From Neodontobutis hainanensis (lineage: Eukaryota > Chordata > Actinopteri > Gobiiformes > Odontobutidae), in assembly GCA_024349245.1 (NCBI GenBank), contig JALDNG010000041.1, forward strand, positions 1,735,001 through 1,799,000: DNA of 64,000 nucleotides, written 5' to 3'. This document shows positions 37,101 to 48,702 of the stretch, one piece after another. The notes beneath the pieces were generated by a model. The model was not told where the DNA came from. It saw only the letters and a list, made by a program, of their open reading frames with translations, and did no database searches. The position numbers and the translations under genes were made by a program. How positions within the stretch are numbered: position 1 is the first letter of the stretch; every line of letters begins with the position of its first letter.

Positions 37101-37930
37101 TGTTTTTTATACTGCAGTCTCATAGTGAGCCCAGTCCGTCCAGGAAATCTGCACCAGCCAGAAAACTGTCCTTGTGTTTGTACTGAGTTTAATAATGGCT
37201 CACTGGTCAGAGTCTGAAAAATAAACACTGACCTGAGCTCTGCGATTGGCAGCCTCTTGTACCAAAACAAAGGCGTTGCGCTGCTGGATGAATGTGTCTG
37301 TTTGCTCTTCTGCAGTTGCTGTCCAGCTGAGTGAGTGCTGGTCTCGTATTATGACCAGAAAATCTTCAGGACAAAAATACCTCAGTGGAGAACTTTTTGG
37401 AGTAAACAAAAACCAGTGCCACCAAGGCATTATGGTCACAGTAGGAGAATTTTGGCAATTATGTGAACTAACCCAAGTAGGTAACTCAGTTCTACCAAAT
37501 GGTTCTTTTTATCAGTATTTCTTGCTGTGACCGTGCCTTGGCTCAGTTATAATCACTTTTCTCATTTCTTAAACTTCATACATCATCCTAGGCACACTGT
37601 GGTTTGAACATTTTTTTATAACACAGTTTCTGTTAAGGAACAGTAACATACATATGAATATGTGAGGAAATAATATAATAAAATAAATGATTGATTTTTC
37701 ACTTTCATAGGCCCACATTTGAATACCTTTTTGCTAAATGACTTTGAGTCTTATAGAAAATAGATGACCTGTTCTTATTTCAGGTAATACCCAGCTTCTA
37801 AATTTACTGTAAATACAAAACCGAACATTATTTATCTTTTAAATTTCTGTTTCTACTCCACGTTAATCCTCAATCCTCTAAAGTTAACTTGTCTGAAAAA
37901 TCATATTTTTATGCTTTCCAACATGATAAA

Positions 37931-37989
37931 AAAATGTGCTGCAATCATCAAATGTATGTAGTATACATTTGATGATTGCAGCACATTTT
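37931..37989. repeat. perfect 26-bp inverted repeat with 7-base loop
   Basis: Arm 37931-37956 (AAAATGTGCTGCAATCATCA plus AATGTA) is the exact inverse complement of 37964-37989, separated by TGTAGTA. The next outward pair (37930/37990, A against A) does not match. It lies in the intron 405 bp before the EGF-like 1 exon. The perfect pairing points to a recent inverted duplication; a microRNA-like or regulatory hairpin is possible but unproven. Confidence 0.95.
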
Positions 37990-38394
37990 ATTGTTGCAGC
38001 TGCAAAATTGAAATGTAACAAAAGAACAGAGAACAGAAGATATATCTAAATCAAATTCTTTGACCCCTAAAATCTGCATTTATTTTTCTTGGTACACTTT
38101 GGTCCGCAGTGCAGTTGACAAACTACCTGTAGATCAAATCTTTCTGGCTCTTTATGTAATCCGAGACAATTGTGTTATGTGTTGAGATCAGCCATTTCTT
38201 CACTCCTGTCGAAACTTTTGCACAGAGGTATAGATAAAAAAATATTCTATTCCTCTGTGGGTTATCAGTGCTATGAGTAGAAATGTTTAACTGAACGCTG
38301 TCTTAGATAAGAGCGGAAATTGAACTTAAGGCAATTTATTCAGTTATCGACTGGCTATCTGCCGCTGTCCTCTTCCCTTTTGGGTCTGTTGCAG

Positions 38395-38479
38395 GTGAAT
38401 GCAGCTGTCATGAGGGTTATGCTCCTGATCCTGACCACAAACACCTCTGTATCCGCAGTGACTGGGGCCGCAATGAAGG
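38395..38479 (+). CDS. astn2: astn2 coding exon, second half of EGF-like 1 (phase 1-2)
   Basis: The acceptor is GGGTCTGTTGCAG and the donor is GTAAGC. The peptide is GECSCHEGYAPDPDHK, then HLCIRSDWGRNEG. The three cysteines (ECSC, HLC) complete the six-cysteine EGF-like repeat begun in the exon at 29737, and the C-x-C-x4-Y/G spacing is typical of an EGF C-terminal half. The closing SDWG..EG joins directly to PWPY in the next exon, a junction conserved in ASTN2. The exon is 85 bp, the first in this window with unequal phases, so skipping it would shift the frame. A perfect 26-bp inverted repeat lies about 0.4 kb upstream (37931-37989). Confidence 0.97.
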
Positions 38480-39322
38480 GTAAGCTCTGCCCACACATCG
38501 TTCTCTGATAAAGCTGGACTTTCTGTAGTCCATACTCGCATTATATGCCTACTTTTTATGAATTATGATGGATTGTTCCCTGGTTGGTTTAAGCCTTTGT
38601 TGGTAACTTTTAAAGTTATAAGTAAACTGTAAGTACATCTAAACGCCCACACAAAAAGTTAAACACTACCTTTGAGAATGCTTTTAATGTTAGACTCTGC
38701 ATGCAAAATTTAAGCAATTTGAACTTAATGGGCTAAAACATACAAATGTATCTGTGCAGTCCTTAAACCTGAAGTGACTTTAAAAAGAGGGGTGAGCAGT
38801 GCACACAGATGAAAAAGGAAGTAGGAAAGTAGTAATAGTGTGTAATGAATCAAAACAGCGGGAGGCTGGGAGTGATGGAGTGAGACATAAAATGGAGCAA
38901 CACCAAATGAAAAATTACTAGAACGGAATGTGCTTCTGAGAGCAGAAGAAGTCAAATGAGTCCACTTCCTGACTCTGACCTTGTTTGACAATAAGAAGCT
39001 TCATCCAATCGATTCATTAAAAAGGTCTCACATTGTACCTGACCCACTGGAACGAGGCCAGAGCCAGATCAAATGTCCACTCACTGTTCTGTGGCAGCGT
39101 TATTATGAGAGATGGTAATGCAATATGTAGAAACACAAGCTTTTGAGACATTTATTTAGCTGTGAGGCTTTGTTCTTTTAAACAACTCTTTAACTCTAAA
39201 AATGGAAGTTTACCTTTATCCAGGCTAGCCACTACTAACTGGGACCACTCTATATTGCTCTCACTGGGTAGATATTGCAACTCTGCATGTTTTCCTCACC
39301 ATAATGTAATTTCCTCCCATAG
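38480..39322. other. astn2 intron, 0.84 kb
   Basis: Donor GTAAGC, acceptor CCCATAG. No repeat or gene was recognised. Confidence 0.8.
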
Positions 39323-39397
39323 TCCGTGGCCTTATGCTACCTTGGAGAAAGGCTATGACCTAGTTACTGGACAGCAGGCCCCTGAGAGGATCTTCAG
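39323..39397 (+). CDS. astn2: astn2 coding exon, linker after EGF-like 1 (phase 2-2)
   Basis: The acceptor is TTCCTCCCATAG and the donor is GTGAGT. The peptide reads (G)PWPYATLEKGYDLVTGQQ, then APERIFR, with Arg split over the next intron. PWPY and GYDLVTG are astrotactin signature strings just after EGF-like repeat 1. The exon is only 75 bp (25 codons), is symmetric in phase 2 and is flanked by short introns (0.84 and 1.4 kb). Substitutions relative to the mammalian form I recall are conservative (Thr to Ala, Arg to Lys, Glu to Gln). It has no cysteines. Its role is structural as far as can be seen. Confidence 0.96.
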
Positions 39398-40783
39398 GTG
39401 AGTCTTTACTTCTGTTCTGGGTGCATGTTATGTCCATCTGTGTTTCTGCTGACATAAAATGCAATGATGTTTGGCATGTGTGCGTGACCAAGCGTACAGA
39501 TGATAGAGCAGTTTTATGGCCACAGACAGGCACCTCTTGCTGAAGTGGAGTCTTACCCATGGGCCCTTGTGTTTCAAAATAGCCCACGGGGTTGTCTTGA
39601 ATGGACCTCTTTCAAATGCTTTTACTGACATTTTTGTTACACTTTCATTCTTGATGGGGTCATCTTCTTTGACATTTTTTAACAAGGACAAGGCACAAAG
39701 GGCCCATTCACTGTGCCCAGACACACTTTTCCAGGTTTCATAAAATAGGTTTTATTTTATTTGATGGTCTGGCTGTACGTCTGAGTTTTTTGTGTGTTTT
39801 TTAGCCAGACTACAACTTGTGGGGAGATAATTCAATAAACAATGGTAAAGTAATCAAAATGCCTGGTGCACAAAATCCAATGGGCTTTAAAAATGCCAAT
39901 GCCAATAGAACTCATGCTATTAAAATACACTCGCCAAAATAAGCACAGTAGCTATGCACACTGTCCAATAGAAACTAACTCTGTGTAAAAATGATCTAGT
40001 TGTGTGTTAGTTAATACAAAACTTAATTCCGTCGTCACCTGGAAATGTTGGGTAACAGTTTCATCCTCTCTCTTTGGTATTGAACAGTATGTACGCAACT
40101 TCATGAGGCTCCACTTTCACTGCAATGTAACTTCACACTGACCTTGCAGAGTGAGCCTCTCTGTGTGACTCCACTCAAAGAAATGAGGAGCCAAATCCAC
40201 TGCTCTTACTCTGCAGCTTTAAGCCATCGACATCATGTTTTACACACTAAGCAGAAGATAGGAGCGCGCACCTGCACAGCACACACTCAAAGCCAGCGAG
40301 CAAACACACTGGGATGAACCCTTACTACTGTATTTTTCAAGTATGTAGGACATTGAAAAGGATTTGAAAGTAGTTAGATCTTTTTGTGGCCATATGCTCT
40401 TGATACATTAAACAACCAGATTGTGCTATTTTTAAATGATTACCAGATGGTTTTATTCCCAAATGACAAGGCTAGATCCCCACAGAGTGCCTTTATACTG
40501 ACTTCGGGAGAATAGTTTGGGCAAGATTTCAGTTGTCAGTCCCACATGTCAGACAAGTAGCATCACTGAGCTTTTATCATTAAACAAGAAAATGCTTAAC
40601 ATTGTTGCACCTAAATTATGAGTGTGTAGCATTTGCATTGCTTCAGTGAAACCTCTTTAAACACTTTGACATAGAATAACGGACTGTTTTTTTTACACAG
40701 TATGATCTTGGGCAGAGTGTAAAGCATGTAAAGAACTTGTTACTGACCTGTATTTCTTTTTGATTTATTTCTTACCCCTACAG
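39398..40783. other. astn2 intron, 1.4 kb
   Basis: Donor GTGAGT, acceptor CCCTACAG. No repeat or gene was recognised. Short antisense frames at 39360-39724 have no domain. Confidence 0.8.
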
Positions 40784-40921
40784 ATCTTTCTACAGTCTGG
40801 GCCAAGGCTTGTGGCTGCCAGTCAGCAAGAGCTTTGTGGTGCCACCAGTGGAGCTGTCCATCAACCCAATTGCCAGCTGTAAAACAGATGTGTTGGTGAC
40901 CGAGGATCCAGGGGAGGTCAG
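40784..40921 (+). CDS. astn2: astn2 coding exon, conserved beta-rich linker between EGF-like 1 and 2 (phase 2-2)
   Basis: The acceptor is CTTACCCCTACAG and the donor is GTCAGT. The peptide begins RSFYSLGQGLWLPVSKSFVV, continues PPVELSINPIASCKTDV and ends LVTEDPGEVR with a split Arg. GQGLWLPVSKSFVVPPVELS is almost invariant between fish and human ASTN2 in my memory, so this is one of the most constrained segments here. It holds one cysteine (ASCKTD). In astrotactins this region lies between EGF-like repeats 1 and 2 on the exoplasmic side. The exon is 138 bp and symmetric in phase 2, like the preceding one, so both could be skipped without a frameshift, though I see no sign that they are. Confidence 0.97.
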
Positions 40922-43900
40922 GTCAGTCAGATGTGAATCAAAGCCTCGGCATATTAATGCATGGATTTATGCAAACTGAACCCTATAAATACAAACATAT
41001 ATTCAACAAGAAATGTTGTCTAGCTTTCGAGTATCTGTGATAAAGGAGTACATTAAACCCTGTTGTTGCTGTAGTGACAGTAGTACTTTTGGTATGCACA
41101 AAAGGGATTTCAAACCCAAACTTGAGATTAATGTCAGGTTATTGAGTTGGCAATCTTTCAGTGCAATCACAAATACTGGCAACACAAACGGATGCTTTCT
41201 CATCCAGGAAGGCAGGAGATGCTGGCATGCATCACTGGAGCTGCACAGCACCAAACAATGTTTCTGTCAGAGCATCAACAAGCACAAACCATCTCACGTT
41301 AATATTTTATTAAAACAAACATGCAATTTAATCCAGGGAACAAGTGGCAAAGGTCGTTGGCAAAAGGTAAGATATAGTTTAATTTGCTGGATTTACACAG
41401 AAGGATCATTTAAGACTTGGTACACTTGGTAAAAGCAACACTTAACTTTCCGGGCTGTATACAGGGACTAAAGGGGCTAAATGCTACTGCAAACACACAT
41501 TGGCCTGTGAAACTCACCGTACATATCCGTTAGACTGGATAGCAGTGGTTATCACAGGATGGTGCAGAGCCAAGCTCATCCCAGTTACAGACTGGAGTAT
41601 CTATCCAACCACACATTTGTCTGTAAGTCATTGTGTTTCTTTAAAATCAAGTAATGCTAACTTAAAATAATTATGTGACCAGATTATAAATTAAAATAAA
41701 GCTTAAAAATGTAAAGAAATGCGTATGCATGTTACAATGAAAGGTTTAAATCTGCTAAAACAGTTTGGGAAAATGACTAAAATAAGGTGTATTGAAGACG
41801 TTTGGGGTATGAAAACAACAAAAATCCAAACAAGCATGTAATCAGAGGTGGTGATAATTTATGGTCCTAAGAATGTTATCTTGTGAAATATTGAAATGTG
41901 TTAGAGCTGTATTGACTTTCTCCACTTCTCTTAGAAGTAAAGCCAATTATTTTAATCTTTTTCTTTCTTTGTGCCTGTTCCTTTTGTGTGCGGCACTGGT
42001 TTTATTGCATGATAAATAGAGCGCAGTGGGTTACATCAAAGCTGCAGGTGCAACTTGGGCTTTTCAGCAATGTGCAAGTGCTTGGGTTTTGTTCAGCGCA
42101 CCATATGGGTTATGGCAAGTTGAAGCATTAATCATTGGAAAGGTACACTTTCGTGAAACAAAGAAGTCAAATTTTTGTTATGTTTTGCCCTTTCTCATTT
42201 AAATGACCATTAACAGCATTGTAAACATTAATAAATATATAATTTTAAATAATGTTCAAGTTGCTTCCTACCACTGTTTATTGAAGACACGCTGAAACAA
42301 GAAGTTAATGTTGTATATTTCCTGGAGGATATAGTCTCTTTCTTTCATATGCTCAAGAATAATGCAGATAGCTCATTAGACAAATTGTTTTGTACAGCAT
42401 GGTCCTCTGAGAGCTCATGGAGTTTATAATAGTAACTTGATGTAGGTGTTATTGATGTAATTCACTTTGTTACGTTAGACATGCTGATGGGCTGAGATGC
42501 ACCATAGCATTGGCTTTTAAAAGGATACAGTGCTATTACCCTTCTGCCCTCATCTGGAAAATAAACAAACAAAAAAAAACAGTTTGAGATAATGAACTAC
42601 CAAAGTGTCAGACAAACTGGACACGGCTTATATTTTAACCTTCATCTTTGACTAAGCGTTTGACTTAAGAGCGTCCTAATATTTTCTCTGTTTACCATTC
42701 TGTTTATGTTGCTTATGTTGCAAAAGCTCAATTTAAATGCTTAATCTTTTTGAGCTCAACGCCTGAGCATTACTTTTGATTAGCCTCAGGAAGTTTGCAT
42801 CCTCTGAATTTTATGTTGGCTATCATTATTTATGTCTGCCTAAAATGAAAAGATTCTCATGTTTATACACGGGATTCTGTGTTTGAAAGAACTGGATAAG
42901 AGGAGCCATTTCTGTCTGTGATCGTGGTTCAATTTGATTGTAGTTACTCTTGTTTGCAGTTTCTTTTGCTTTTCCAGCTTATTGCAGATGAAAGCCCCGG
43001 TCTTAAATATTTCAGTTTTCCTTACAGTCCGTTATATTTCTAAGTCCCCCTGCGATTGATGAAACCCTAGATGGCTCGTGAAAGATAAGCATTAAAAGTG
43101 GAATTAATAAAAAATAGTATCTATAAATATATGCATGTATATAGTAGACAGGCTGGAATGATTGTATCCATGATTTAATACACCCAGTGCACTTGTTTAG
43201 TTAAGATTGAAATACATTCCTGTTACAAATACAAGACTGAGCACCTAAACTGGCACAGACTGCCTCACAGCCTCAAAACTGTGCTCAAAAGCCAGCATTT
43301 TGGTCCATATACCATTAATAACACTGAGTGGCTGCTGACGCCCAGCGTTGGTGATAAATGACCACACTTACTGTGATCAAGTGAACCATCAAAGTGTGCC
43401 ACCACCAATAAGTCAGTGCAGCTGTGAGGCATTGACACCAGGCACAAATTAAATACATAAATCCTCTTCTACTTACTGTGTCACATCAGATCTGCATTCA
43501 AACCAAATCTAAACATTGATACCTCAATCTTTATCATATCACTGAAGTTTGCCAGCAAACTCCTCACCCAGTGGACTTTTCCTCAGTGATTAGGGCGAGC
43601 TTAAACAAAACGGGGTCTTTTCAGTGACGAAGGTGCTTGATGAGAGTCAGCATATTTGTGGGGTGCTGGAACAAGAGCATTAATCAAGCGCAGGAGCAGA
43701 CCAATAACGTACCCAGTAATCATGCTGGAGCAGCGCTCTAACTTTGGGCACCGTTGCTTGGTCATTCATCATTGGGAAAAGCAAGAAGCAGAAAAGGAGA
43801 TTAATAACAAGTACATTAGTCAGTGTTTAGATGCAACCAATGTGCTTCTGGGTCAAGCAATAGAGTCTCAGGGCCACCGCGATTAGCTAATGATTTGGAA

Positions 43901-46900
43901 AAGAATTAGTTTGAGGAAATTGGTGTTTTTTAATTAGAAAAAATACATGTTTTTCAGCCTCGCCTTGATGATTGATGGCTGCTTTACATCATTGAAGTAC
44001 AAGGCTACTATTAATCAAACATAGATTGAAAGTCTGTTATGTTTTGTGCATGAAGGTTTGGAAACTTTTCCAAATAGTATTGTTCTTTCTAGATTTACTC
44101 TTTCTGGGCTCTCCTTGCAACAGGCATCTCGTGAAATTGATTACATTTCCATCTTTGCCTTACTACTCCCTCAGTCCAAGAGAACCAATAAGCATGCACC
44201 TCACAGCTGAGGCATGCCATTATTTCTGTCTGCCTCACCTTCCCCATCCTCTGTTTGCCTCTGAATTAAGGAGTCGTTTGTCAATGCTTTCAGTGCCTGG
44301 CAGAAAGGACTGACACTCAGAATGCCATGTGTTGGCTGTCAAGTCCTGAAAAATTGACTTGCAAAACACAGAGAAAAGGAAGACATGGCAGAATGAGAGA
44401 CTTTCTGAAAGAGTACAATAGCAGGACAATGTTCTTTGTGAGTGGGCTAAGCATTATCGGGAAATATGAAACGATGCAGATGCTTCGAAAAGAAAATGCA
44501 GGAAATGAAATGCTGAAAATTAACTATAATTTAGGAAATTTTTGTTTTTAAATATTGCATTAGAAATCATTCATGGAAACGGCATTTCAATTATATATTT
44601 ATTCATTTATTTATTTATCAATAGAATATAGAGACACCCAAAATACCCAATTCTTCTGTTGACAACATTTAAAAATTAAACATTGATTGCATTAAAAGTT
44701 TTAGGGAAACAAGACTACAGACTTAAAACTATCTGAACCAAAACACAGCGTGTCTTTTGATTTCCCAAACCTGTATGTATAAACTTTAGGAACAGTCTTT
44801 GTCTCTTACAACCACTTACCGTCAGGGGACCGCCTCACTGCCTGGCACTCCTCACCATGAACAGTTCCCAAGTAGGAAGTAGTCCAGTGCCTAACAGGGA
44901 GTTTGGTTCCAGAGGCGGCATGAGCAAGGCCAATTATATCTTGTCCTATTTTCAACATGCAACATTTGCTTTCATTGTTCACGGTTAAAAAATGGTTGTG
45001 GTCCACATTGCCAAATCCGGATTGACCCTTAGCCTACAGGTTTTGCACTGATCTCTATATTTTAAGCTGCAGAGGCTTTGGCTTTGGAACAATAGTAGGG
45101 CTTTTTTTGTACTAGACAGTCACTTTAAATGCTTATTTAAGCTAAAGTGGCTTCTTTGATTTTTGGGTTTGGTAAAGCCCAACTCTTATGTCAGTGTTCT
45201 GTGGGAGGTGCTTTAATGTCATTTGTTAAAAGAAGATTTTTTTGGGGGCATTTAAACTTTTATTTGACATCACAGAAAGACAGGAAATATAGATTGATGG
45301 AGAGTGGAAGACATGGAGTAAATGTATTGGACGCAGGATTAAAAAGCCGGCTGTAAAGGGTGTCCGCTCCACCAGGTGATCCAGCAAGACAGCCCATTGG
45401 TGTCATTTGACATAATGAAGGTTGTATAGTCTAGATCTGATGCCCTTACCTGTGCTTTAGATTGATTGTCTATGTTTTTTACAGCTTTGTACATTTACAC
45501 AGCTCTGGAAGAAGGAGCGTTTTTATGAAGCGTATATGGTTGGATCTGAGCAGTAAAAGCTGAGCTGAGGCACACATGCAGTTCAAGGTCTTCCAGGCAT
45601 TTATCATACATGTGTAAAAAGCATACTCGGGGGGTGACTTTGGATCAAGCCCTTACTATAAATATTAAATAAGGTCCTGTTTACCTCAAAAAACAAGGTG
45701 CTATACAAATTGTATAGAAGTACTCTATAGCAGCATATACTTGAAATATCAGGTTACAGCAATACCAGAAACAGACAGAAACAATACTGTCTGCAAAAAT
45801 TCACATTAAATTTTCTATTAAAAGCTTCGATTTGTTTACATTTTTGTTTTTATTGAAAGGACAGCACTATTTACAAGAAATCCATTGTAGCTATTTGTCC
45901 TGATGTCTGGATTCAGTCTAATAAATGTAAGTGTCTTATTTCTAAAGCATGTTAGCCTATGCTATATTGTGATTTGTAAAGTATTTAGCTTAGCTTTGTT
46001 TTTTCATCTTTTACTGAAAGTTATCACTTCAATATTCCACCATGTCTGTGGAATGAATAAAGGTTCACACGCAGCTTTTGTCAATGAAACATGGGGAATG
46101 TGAGGACACTTAAATAGAGTAGTAATCAGACTGCACTTCATCCCTGTGTTTTTTTTAAATTAAAGCCACACAAGCCAGAAGTGAGGAAGAAAAATACTAA
46201 GTGTGACTGTGACAGTGGTACCACTCCAAATCCTTTTCTCAGCAGGGCATCGGTCTTATCATTTAGGATCTTGTTTCTGTTTCTAAAGTGGAGTCACCCT
46301 CGCCATGAACTATTCTCCATGATGTTGTTGCCGGGGACAGTGCTTTGGTTTTTACTTCCTCAAAGAACACAGGGGATCCAGCTCCACTTTTTTTCACAGT
46401 GACAGCAGGGAAACAGAGCTTAGTGTGTGGGCACAGTTCCACTATTGTTCCACAATAAATTACTCAGTGGAACGTTTGTAAATGAGGAGTTTTGTTTTGT
46501 GAAGACTTTGAATGTCATGTCATCCACTGCAATAATTGTGTTGATATAAACCAAAAATCACGTACTTAATCAAATTCCCCATGGGGCCCTTATTATTACA
46601 CTTTGACAGTCTCTACTACAACTTAATCTTTAAATCCCAGACATGACCCAAATAAACCAGAATAAACTTTTACATTGTAAAAGAATAAAAATGCATCTCT
46701 TAATTAAAACTCTAAGTAATAGCAGAACAGCACGTCCCTAAGGCACATCCTTTGTATCTTTGTATCTTCAGGGGTTTTATCTTTTTTTTTTTTTTTTTTT
46801 TTTTACATAAAAATATTCTACAGCTTACAGTCAAACAACTTTTCACAGAAAAAAGTTTTGGAAACAGGAGAGAAAACAATCCTGGCTCTGAACAAAAGTT

Positions 46901-47262
46901 TTACCAGACAGCCAGCGTCTTCCCGACAAACCAAGATGTAAGTTTAGTTCTGTTGACAACAACTGCATACTTGTGCGGATACATTAGTAGAATCCCCACT
47001 GTATTGTTCTTACATTTAACAACAAGAAGTTCATTCATACAAGGGATGACTCAAGAAGATGTCCATGGGAATCTTTACATTTGAATTACTAAAATTTGAA
47101 TAGTTGTGATTAATAGGAGATCCAAAAATGAGAGCCAAAACAACACACTGAAATAGCATCCTAATCCTACTTAACGCCACAAAATGCACGACAGGTGGTG
47201 AGGGATAAATGATTAATTTTCAGTGTATTTTTCCTTATTTCATGATTCTGTCTTTTTTACAG
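40922..47262. other. astn2 intron, 6.3 kb
   Basis: Donor GTCAGT, acceptor TTTTACAG. It holds a probable degenerate dispersed repeat at 45240-45420 and a poly(T) run at 46779-46804. A frame of 139 codons at 41013-41432 has no recognisable domain. No gene is supported. Confidence 0.8.
45240..45420 (+). repeat. degenerate fish dispersed repeat (ACAGGAAAT...GGACGCAGGATT)
   Basis: TTTATTTGACATCACAGAAA, GACAGGAAATATAGATTGATG and TTGGACGCAGGATTAAAAAG follow, in order, a common fish repeat ending in a TGGACGCAGGATT-type block. The copy is weak, so confidence is modest. Confidence 0.4.
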
Positions 47263-47413
47263 AGAAGAGGCAATGTTGTCCACTTACTTTGAGACAGTAG
47301 ATGACCTGCTGGCTTCCTTTGGGCCTGCACGGGACTGCTCTAAAGATAACGGCGGCTGCAAGAAGAATTTCAAATGTGTCTCTGACCGACAGTTGGACTC
47401 ATCAGGGTGCATG
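47263..47413 (+). CDS. astn2: astn2 coding exon, start of EGF-like 2 (phase 2-0)
   Basis: The acceptor is TGTCTTTTTTACAG and the donor is GTGAGT. The peptide begins REEAMLSTYFETVDDLLASF, continues GPARDCSKDNGGCKKNFKC and ends VSDRQLDSSGCM. The first part is a predicted helix (EEAMLSTYFETVDDLL). Then come four cysteines of EGF-like repeat 2 (RDC, GGC, FKC, SGC); the last two are in the exon at 55508. The D-N-G-G-C motif is typical of EGF-like repeats. The exon ends cleanly on an ATG codon (Met between the fourth and fifth cysteines), where I recall Val in the mammalian protein. It is followed by an 8.1-kb intron that contains two SINEs. Confidence 0.97.
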
Positions 47414-47670
47414 GTGAGTTCATTTGCTCTAAAAAAAGGGTTGTGATGTGGATATAAGCATGTAAAACAACATTGTATGGTTTGTAGTACATCTATATTA
47501 TACCATTGGATAGAAACTACTTTAATTTATCAAGGATGCTGCTGTGTAGGGAAGCATTTGGATTTTTTATTAGATTAGGTCTGGGCGAGTTTCTAATTTT
47601 GGACAAAGTTGGAATTTAACGGAAAAGACATTTCTTCTAACGCTGTTTTGCTCACTGTGTGGTGGCTAAT

Positions 47671-47872
47671 TTACATTTACATTTATTCATTTAGCTGACG
47701 CTTTTATCCAAAGCGACTTACATTGTTCTACAGTCATTACCAGTGTTACAGACACTGGAGGCAAGGTGGGTTAAGTGTCTTGCCCAAGGACACAACGACA
47801 GTATGAACTGTTGGGAGAGTGAGAATAGAACCGCCTACCTTCCGGTTGAAAGACGACTGCTCTACCCACTGA
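47671..47872 (-). mobile_element. tRNA-derived SINE, reverse orientation, degenerate head
   Basis: On the plus strand the copy reads from its tail (ACATTTACATTTATTCATTT, then AGCTGACGCTTTTATCCAAA and GCGACTTACA) through GTGTCTTGCCCAAGGACACA to a tRNA-like head. On the minus strand the head contains CAGTGGGTAGAGCAG (A-box-like) and GGTTCTATTCT (decayed B box). Confidence 0.85.
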
Positions 47873-48416
47873 TAATAATACATAATAATGTCTGTGGTGT
47901 TTCTTCAGATGCTAAAAACACTAATAATCACCAGAAAAAGCACATTACTCTGAAATGCTGTGGTTTAGTGACAGTGGCAGGAACAGCACAGTGTCTCTGC
48001 AGCGCAGCGTACTTTTGTTGATTTATAGAAATTAGCCACGAGGTTGGTGCACTTTTAATGTTTTTTAACAAGGCTTTCTGTGCAGTGGAAATTATATTAA
48101 AAATGGTCTATGGAGACAGAGGGGGCTCAAACTAAAAAGTATCCAACCTAAACTGCTTTATTATTCACTCTTTTATATTGGCAAAAAATAATAAATAAAA
48201 TATAAAAATACATTTGAATTACATTTTTAGGTCAGTAGCACAACAAAAAATTCAATAAAAAATAGTAAATTGTCTGAAAATTTTTTACATTTTTTAGTCA
48301 TGTGTCTTTCAGGACTCAGCTGGATCAAAAGAGTAATATCACAGAAGTGCTCGGCCTCATGCCAAAGAAATTGAAATAGATTATTTTTTTCACCCAAACA
48401 GTACTCCAGTGGGCAT

Positions 48417-48417
<1 letters not shown>

Positions 48418-48448
<31 letters not shown>
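48418..48448 (+). repeat. (AAT)n microsatellite
   Basis: About ten TAA/AAT units immediately precede the tail side of the SINE at 48449, as often seen where a SINE tail has expanded into a microsatellite. Confidence 0.9.
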
Positions 48449-48449
<1 letters not shown>

Positions 48450-48702
48450 TTTATTATTATTTAGTGCTTTTCCACCTACTGTAGTAGGCACTCAAAGCGC
48501 TTTACATACATTCAACTATTAACCAGTGTTACAGAACTTCACTGGAGGCAATGTAGGTTAAGTGTCTTGCCCAAGGACACAACGGCAGTTTTTGGGGGAT
48601 AGCAGGATGTTATGATGTTTTGGGATGTTTTGAGCGGGGATCGAACCGCCCACCCGCCAATCGAAGGACGGCCGCTCTACCCACTGAGCTATACTGCCGC
48701 CC
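48449..48702 (-). mobile_element. tRNA-derived SINE, reverse orientation, with clear A and B boxes
   Basis: On the minus strand the head starts GGGCGGCAGTATAGCTCAGT and continues GGGTAGAGCGG, matching a pol III A box. The B box GGTTCGATCCC lies at 48637-48647. The body shares GTGTCTTGCCCAAGGACACA with the copy 0.6 kb upstream. The tRNA-like part does not fold into a complete tRNA followed by normal flanks, so it is a SINE and not a tRNA gene. Confidence 0.85.

Larger units (their letters stand above)
29905..38394. other. astn2 intron, 8.5 kb
   Basis: Donor GTCAGT, acceptor GTTGCAG. It contains the ACTCGG-type repeat (31154-31730), the CAGAGGTGGGTAG element (32922-33480), a (CA)n tract (34074-34135) and the perfect hairpin at 37931-37989. 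I see no gene in the remainder. Confidence 0.8.

Noticed and set aside
41013..41432. A 139-codon plus-strand frame in the 6.3-kb intron
   Set aside because: No domain, no splice logic connecting it to astn2, and an antisense frame of similar quality overlaps it.
29905..47262. An intronic microRNA comparable to miR-488 of the ASTN1 gene
   Set aside because: I did not notice the miR-488 mature sequence in these introns; the only strong hairpin (37931-37989) has unrelated arms.
48637..48702. A tRNA gene on the minus strand (good A and B boxes)
   Set aside because: The tRNA-like head runs into a SINE body shared with a second copy at 47671-47872, so it is SINE-derived and not a functional tRNA gene.
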